A DNA stretch of 8,720 nt, taken from assembly GCA_035720425.1 (NCBI GenBank), contig DASTOB010000148.1, forward strand, positions 1 to 8,720, in the 5' to 3' direction. A model generated the notes under the pieces. It had not been told where the DNA came from, did no database searches, and was given only the letters and a program-made list of their open reading frames with translations. The stretch is from DASTOB01 sp035720425 (lineage in GTDB: Bacteria > Chloroflexota > Limnocylindria > Limnocylindrales > CSP1-4). Below, piece after piece: positions 5,850 through 8,720 of this stretch; positions within the stretch are counted from its first letter, which is position 1, and each line of letters opens with the position of its first letter. Position numbers and translations under genes: made by a program.

Positions 5850-7424
5850 TCATGCCGCGGTGACGTCGACCTCGATCGTGTGATGGCCCCGGGCGCCGTC
5901 GGGATCGGGCCTCGTCCGCTCCGGCGTCTGGACCACGCCCGTGCCGTCGGTCGCGCGGACCTTGATCTCGTGGCGCCCGGCGGGCGGGTCGATCCAGTCG
6001 TACGTCCACTGGACCCACGTCGCGTCGGAGATCGGGACGGACATGACCGCGTCGCGCCACTCCCCGTCGATTGCCACCTCGACCCGGGCCACGCCGCGGT
6101 CCGGTGCCCAGGCGACACCGGCGAGGACGACCGGGCTGCCCGCCACGGCCATGTTGTGGCGCGGGACGTCGATCCGCGACTGGGTGAGGATCGGGGCCTC
6201 CTTGGCCCACCCGAGCGGCACCCAGTACGCGTCGAACGCCTCGAGCGTCGTGAGCTCGAGCTCCGCGAGCCACTTCGTGGCCGAGACGTAGCCGTACAGG
6301 CCCGGGACGATGAGTCGGGCGGGGTAGCCATGCTGGGCCGGCAGCGGCTCGTCGTTCATCTGGACCGCGATGAGCGGTTCGCGTCCCTCGTCCATGATCC
6401 AGGCGGTCGGCATGCCAGCGGTCCAGCCGTCCACGGACCGACCGACGAGCTGCGTCGCGCCGGCCTTCACGCCAGCGAGCTCGAGCACGTCGCGCAGCGG
6501 CACACCCGTCCACTTGGCGTTGCCGACGAGTCGCCCGCCGACCTGGTTCGACACGCACGCGATGGTCACGTACTGCTCGATCATCGGGAGCTGCAGCAGC
6601 TCGTCGAAGGTGAGCTCCGTCTCGCGCTCGACCATGCCGTGGATCCGCAGCCGCCACGTCGCCGCATCGACGACCGGGACGAGGAGGGCCGTGTCGATCC
6701 GGTAGAACCGGTCGTTGGGCACGACGAGCTGGGTGATCCCGTCCACCGGCAGGACGGCTCCGGGCGGCAGGACCGCCTCGTTCGTGGGAGGCGGATAGGC
6801 GCCGATCGGGACGACGTCCTCCGCCCTGGCGGCGAGGACGGTTCGCCCGATGATTCCCGCGAAGGCCGACGCGACGCCGATCGCGCCCGCCCGGATCAGG
6901 AAGCCGCGGCGGTTCCAGTCCGGCATGGGCGAGCCCGTCCCGCGCGTCGGCGCACCGTCATCGGATCCCAGCCACGCGAGCACGAGCACCCCGGCTCCCA
7001 CCGCGACCGCGGCAGCGAGGATCGCGATCGCCGGGCTCGCGACCGGATCCGACAGGGCAGCGACGAAGCCCACGACCCCGGCGACGCCAAAGCCGGATGC
7101 GGCGACGGGGAAGCGCCGCCGCGCGACGATGCCGAGCAGCGCACCGAGGGCGAGCGCGACGACGACGATGGTGACCTCGAGCGCGAGCTTGTCGGCCTCG
7201 CCGAAGAGGGCCACCACGAAGTCCTTGGCTCCCGGCGGCTGGAGCGCGATGACCGCGGCGCCGACCGACGCGACGAGGGAGGGAGCGCCGGGCACGACGG
7301 CGGCGAGGACTTCCGGAGCGGCGAGGGCCGCGGCAGCGGCAACGGCGCCGGTGGCCGCGCCGCGCGCGACGTCGCTCCGGGAGGAGGGCATGGTCGTCGG
7401 CAGGGTCGATGGATCGGCGGTCAT
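5850..7424 (-). CDS. Membrane-anchored molybdopterin oxidoreductase (sulfite oxidase fold)
   Basis: 524-residue mononuclear molybdenum enzyme. Residues 1-155 contain several hydrophobic segments (about 22-62, 81-101, 106-124 and 131-152), indicating an N-terminal membrane domain. An internal twin-arginine element, NRRGFLIRAG (171-180), is followed by a hydrophobic stretch to about 192, like a Tat signal. The catalytic SUOX-type domain follows: LRIHGMVE (259-266), LTFDELLQLP (271-280), then TIACVSNQVGG (287-297) in which Cys290 is the expected Mo ligand, and GYPARLIVPGLYGYVSATKW (366-385). The C-terminal Mo-cofactor dimerisation domain runs from about 410 to the end (VARVEVAIDGEW, 446-457). 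The orientation puts the active site outside the cytoplasmic membrane. No heme motif or adjacent cytochrome gene is seen, so the electron acceptor is unknown; sulfite is possible but unproven. ATG 7424 lacks a Shine-Dalgarno site; Met12 is an alternative. It lies 42 nt behind the nucleoside hydrolase. Confidence 0.93.
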   Translation of the reverse strand: MTADPSTLPTTMPSSRSDVARGAATGAVAAAAALAAPEVLAAVVPGAPSLVASVGAAVIALQPPGAKDFVVALFGEADKLALEVTIVVVALALGALLGIVARRRFPVAASGFGVAGVVGFVAALSDPVASPAIAILAAAVAVGAGVLVLAWLGSDDGAPTRGTGSPMPDWNRRGFLIRAGAIGVASAFAGIIGRTVLAARAEDVVPIGAYPPPTNEAVLPPGAVLPVDGITQLVVPNDRFYRIDTALLVPVVDAATWRLRIHGMVERETELTFDELLQLPMIEQYVTIACVSNQVGGRLVGNAKWTGVPLRDVLELAGVKAGATQLVGRSVDGWTAGMPTAWIMDEGREPLIAVQMNDEPLPAQHGYPARLIVPGLYGYVSATKWLAELELTTLEAFDAYWVPLGWAKEAPILTQSRIDVPRHNMAVAGSPVVLAGVAWAPDRGVARVEVAIDGEWRDAVMSVPISDATWVQWTYDWIDPPAGRHEIKVRATDGTGVVQTPERTRPDPDGARGHHTIEVDVTAA

Positions 7425-7466
7425 GTCGGTCGTACTGTCACCGATCCCGATGACGTTCGTGTGTCG

Positions 7467-8399
7467 TCAGTCGAAGGTCCGGATCGCGGATCCGAGCAGC
7501 TCGACGAAGCGGTCGCGATCGATGTCGACCCCGACGTCGGCATTCGGGGGCAGGCCCGTCACGCCGCGCACGTCGACGACCGTGCGGCCGCGAGTCAGCG
7601 CGCCGTCGAGCTCGACGGCCACGGCGTACGGGCGAGTCGTGACGAGGCCCGGGTGCGCGACGTGGGCGACCGCGACGGCGTCGTGAATCGGGGTGCCGCG
7701 CCAGCCGTAGACCCGTTCGTGGAAGGCCTGGAAGTACTCGAGCAGGCCGGCGACGAGCCGCGCCGCCGTGCCTCCCTCGGCGGCGAGGGCGCGGTACTCC
7801 TCCTCCCAGACGATCGAGCGATGGGTCACGTCGAGCCCGATCATCGTGACGGGCACCGCGGACCGGAAGACGGCGTCCGCGGCCTCGGGATCGACCCATA
7901 TGTTGAACTCGGCCGACGGTGTGATGTTGCCCTCGCCGATCGCGCCGCCCATGAGGCAGATCCGGGCGATCCGGGGCTTGAGGTCCGGATGCTCACTGAG
8001 CAGCCGGGCGATGTTCGTGAGCGGTCCGGTCGGGACGATCGTGACCGGCGCCTCGCTCCCGGCCAGCGTCCGGGCGAGGAAGGCGACCGCGTCCTCGTCG
8101 ATGGGCTCGGCGATCCGGTCCGGGAGCGCCGGCCCCTCGATGCCCGATTCGCCGTGGACGTGCGGGGCGGTTCGAAGCGGGCCGCGGAGCGGATGGGCCG
8201 CCCCGGCCGCAACCGGCACGTCTGGTCGTCCGGCCAGGGCGAGGACGCGGAGGGCGTTGTCGGTGACCCGATCGAGCGACGCGTTGCCGCCGACCGTCGT
8301 GATCCCGAGCAGGTGGAGTTCCGGGCTCGCGAGGGCGAGCAGGATCGCGACGGCGTCGTCGTGACCGGGGTCGCAGTCGAGCAGAATCGGCGTCGGCAC
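7467..8399 (-). CDS. Ribonucleoside hydrolase (IUNH family)
   Basis: 310-residue enzyme that hydrolyses the N-glycosidic bond of ribonucleosides to free base and ribose in salvage; cytoplasmic. The N-terminal Ca-binding signature DCDPGHDDAVAILLA (8-22) gives Asp10, Asp14 and Asp15. Asn39 follows in VGGNA, and HVHGESGIEG (80-89) carries His82. PTGPLTNIA (123-131) and NITPSAEFNIWVDPEAA (158-174, Glu164, Asn166) bind ribose. PIHDAVA (237-243) supplies the C-terminal pair His239 and Asp240. All usual calcium and ribose ligands are present and the length is typical, so it should be active. The loop pattern is like pyrimidine/non-specific Rih enzymes, but base specificity cannot be fixed, so I give no symbol. 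The start is GTG 8399 (the MPTPILLDCDPG beginning is standard). There is no Shine-Dalgarno site; a -10 box and a 16-bp palindrome lie immediately upstream, suggesting regulated, nearly leaderless expression. Confidence 0.95.
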   Translation of the reverse strand: MPTPILLDCDPGHDDAVAILLALASPELHLLGITTVGGNASLDRVTDNALRVLALAGRPDVPVAAGAAHPLRGPLRTAPHVHGESGIEGPALPDRIAEPIDEDAVAFLARTLAGSEAPVTIVPTGPLTNIARLLSEHPDLKPRIARICLMGGAIGEGNITPSAEFNIWVDPEAADAVFRSAVPVTMIGLDVTHRSIVWEEEYRALAAEGGTAARLVAGLLEYFQAFHERVYGWRGTPIHDAVAVAHVAHPGLVTTRPYAVAVELDGALTRGRTVVDVRGVTGLPPNADVGVDIDRDRFVELLGSAIRTFD

Positions 8400-8413
8400 G
8401 ATCCGCGGATCGT
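8398..8413. promoter_or_regulatory. Perfect 16-bp palindrome, candidate operator
   Basis: ACGATCCGCGGATCGT reads identically on both strands. On the minus strand it overlaps the GTG start codon of the nucleoside hydrolase (8399-8397) at one end and the -10-like TACGAT (8414-8409) at the other. A dimeric repressor bound here would block transcription initiation. A further outer inverted pair, GGCACG (8395-8400) and CGTGCC (8418-8423), surrounds the same centre region. Operator function is inferred from position. Confidence 0.5.
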
Positions 8414-8414
8414 A
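8409..8414 (-). promoter_or_regulatory. Candidate -10 box of the nucleoside hydrolase gene
   Basis: Minus-strand TACGAT fits the TAnnnT consensus and ends 9 nt before GTG 8399, giving a 5' leader of only a few bases. A possible -35, CTGACG, lies 19 nt further upstream, within the stop region of the preceding gene; that spacer is longer than the usual 17. Confidence 0.45.
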
Positions 8415-8435
8415 GCCCGTGCCTCGGTTCCGGCG

Positions 8436-8720
8436 TCAGCCGGCGGCGCGTCCGGCCGGGTTCCCCTGGGCGGAGCCGCGGAGCACGATCGCATCGCGCA
8501 CCCGCGCCCGGACGCCGATCGACACGCGCAGCATCCGCCCGAACTCCGCGCTGCTCATGCGGAGCACGTTCGGTGTTGCCGGGCGTGCGGCGGCGACGAG
8601 CGACATGTGGCGGTCGAGCAGGAGGGTCGCCGGGTGCGCGTCGTCGACGGCGATGATGAACCCGGCCGCGTCCACGCCGGCGAACGAGATCGTGGGACTC
8701 GCCCGGAAGATGATCCCGAG
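8436..8720 (-). CDS. Hypothetical protein, C-terminal part (5' end outside window)
   Basis: An open frame runs from the right edge (8720) to TGA at 8438-8436, giving 94 visible residues. An internal GTG at 8675 exists, but the frame and its high GC3 continue upstream of it (residues SPTISFAG just before), so the true start is probably beyond the window. Visible sequence: a hydrophobic strand-like segment AAGFIIAVDD, LLLDRHMSLV, and a basic end VSIGVRARVRDAIVLRG. No membrane segment or known motif was recognised, and I assign no function. The stop is 36 nt before the nucleoside hydrolase start, same strand, so they may be co-transcribed in part, although that gene seems to have its own promoter. 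Confidence 0.6.
   Translation of the reverse strand, partial: LGIIFRASPTISFAGVDAAGFIIAVDDAHPATLLLDRHMSLVAAARPATPNVLRMSSAEFGRMLRVSIGVRARVRDAIVLRGSAQGNPAGRAAG

Noticed and set aside
4747..5883. 378-codon plus-strand frame opposite DUF3090 and SCO1664
   Set aside because: Asp/Arg/Val-rich mirror of two well-recognised minus-strand genes and it runs through their junction.
5794..6657. 287-codon minus-strand frame in the molybdoenzyme gene
   Set aside because: Shadow frame; the overlapping frame contains the Cys290 Mo-ligand region and the dimerisation domain.

Overview
The window is gene-dense, very GC-rich bacterial DNA. It has strong G/C preference at third codon positions, frequent GTG starts (at least four genes) and few clear Shine-Dalgarno sites. 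The neighbouring DUF3090 and SCO1664-family genes are typical of Actinobacteria and of GC-rich Chloroflexota. Together with the ParB-like and metallophosphoesterase families seen here, they suggest a Chloroflexota (Limnocylindria-like) or actinobacterial chromosome. That placement is inference; no search was run. I see no RNA genes, transposases, CRISPR repeats or phage genes.

Left part (1-2953, minus strand): a two-gene operon. An FAD-linked oxidase of the alkyl-DHAP-synthase/GlcD type (2953-1334) overlaps by 4 nt a YgcE-like FGGY carbohydrate kinase (1337 to the left edge, C-terminus missing). The pairing resembles the E. coli ygcU/ygcE neighbourhood, whose substrate is not firmly known. 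An 87-nt divergent spacer (2954-3040) holds two short palindromes and a possible extended -10.

Middle (3041-4485, plus strand): a ParB-N-domain-like protein overlaps by 4 nt a small metallophosphoesterase, probably translationally coupled. It converges, with only 3 nt between stop codons, on the minus-strand pair DUF3090 (5784-5227) and SCO1664-family kinase-like protein (ending at 4489). The SCO1664-family coding frame is continuous with the DUF3090 frame, broken only by one TAG, and the conserved N-terminus has no ATG/GTG/TTG start. This is the most unusual thing in the window.

Right part (5850-8720, minus strand): a membrane-anchored molybdopterin oxidoreductase of the sulfite-oxidase fold, a ribonucleoside hydrolase preceded by a perfect 16-bp palindrome over its -10 box and start codon, and the C-terminal end of an unrecognised protein entering from the right edge. 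Every stretch over 100 nt is accounted for by a gene. I found no convincing wholly new multi-gene system. The best candidates for a second look are the DUF3090/SCO1664 junction, the ParB-like/phosphoesterase pair, and the nucleoside hydrolase operator.
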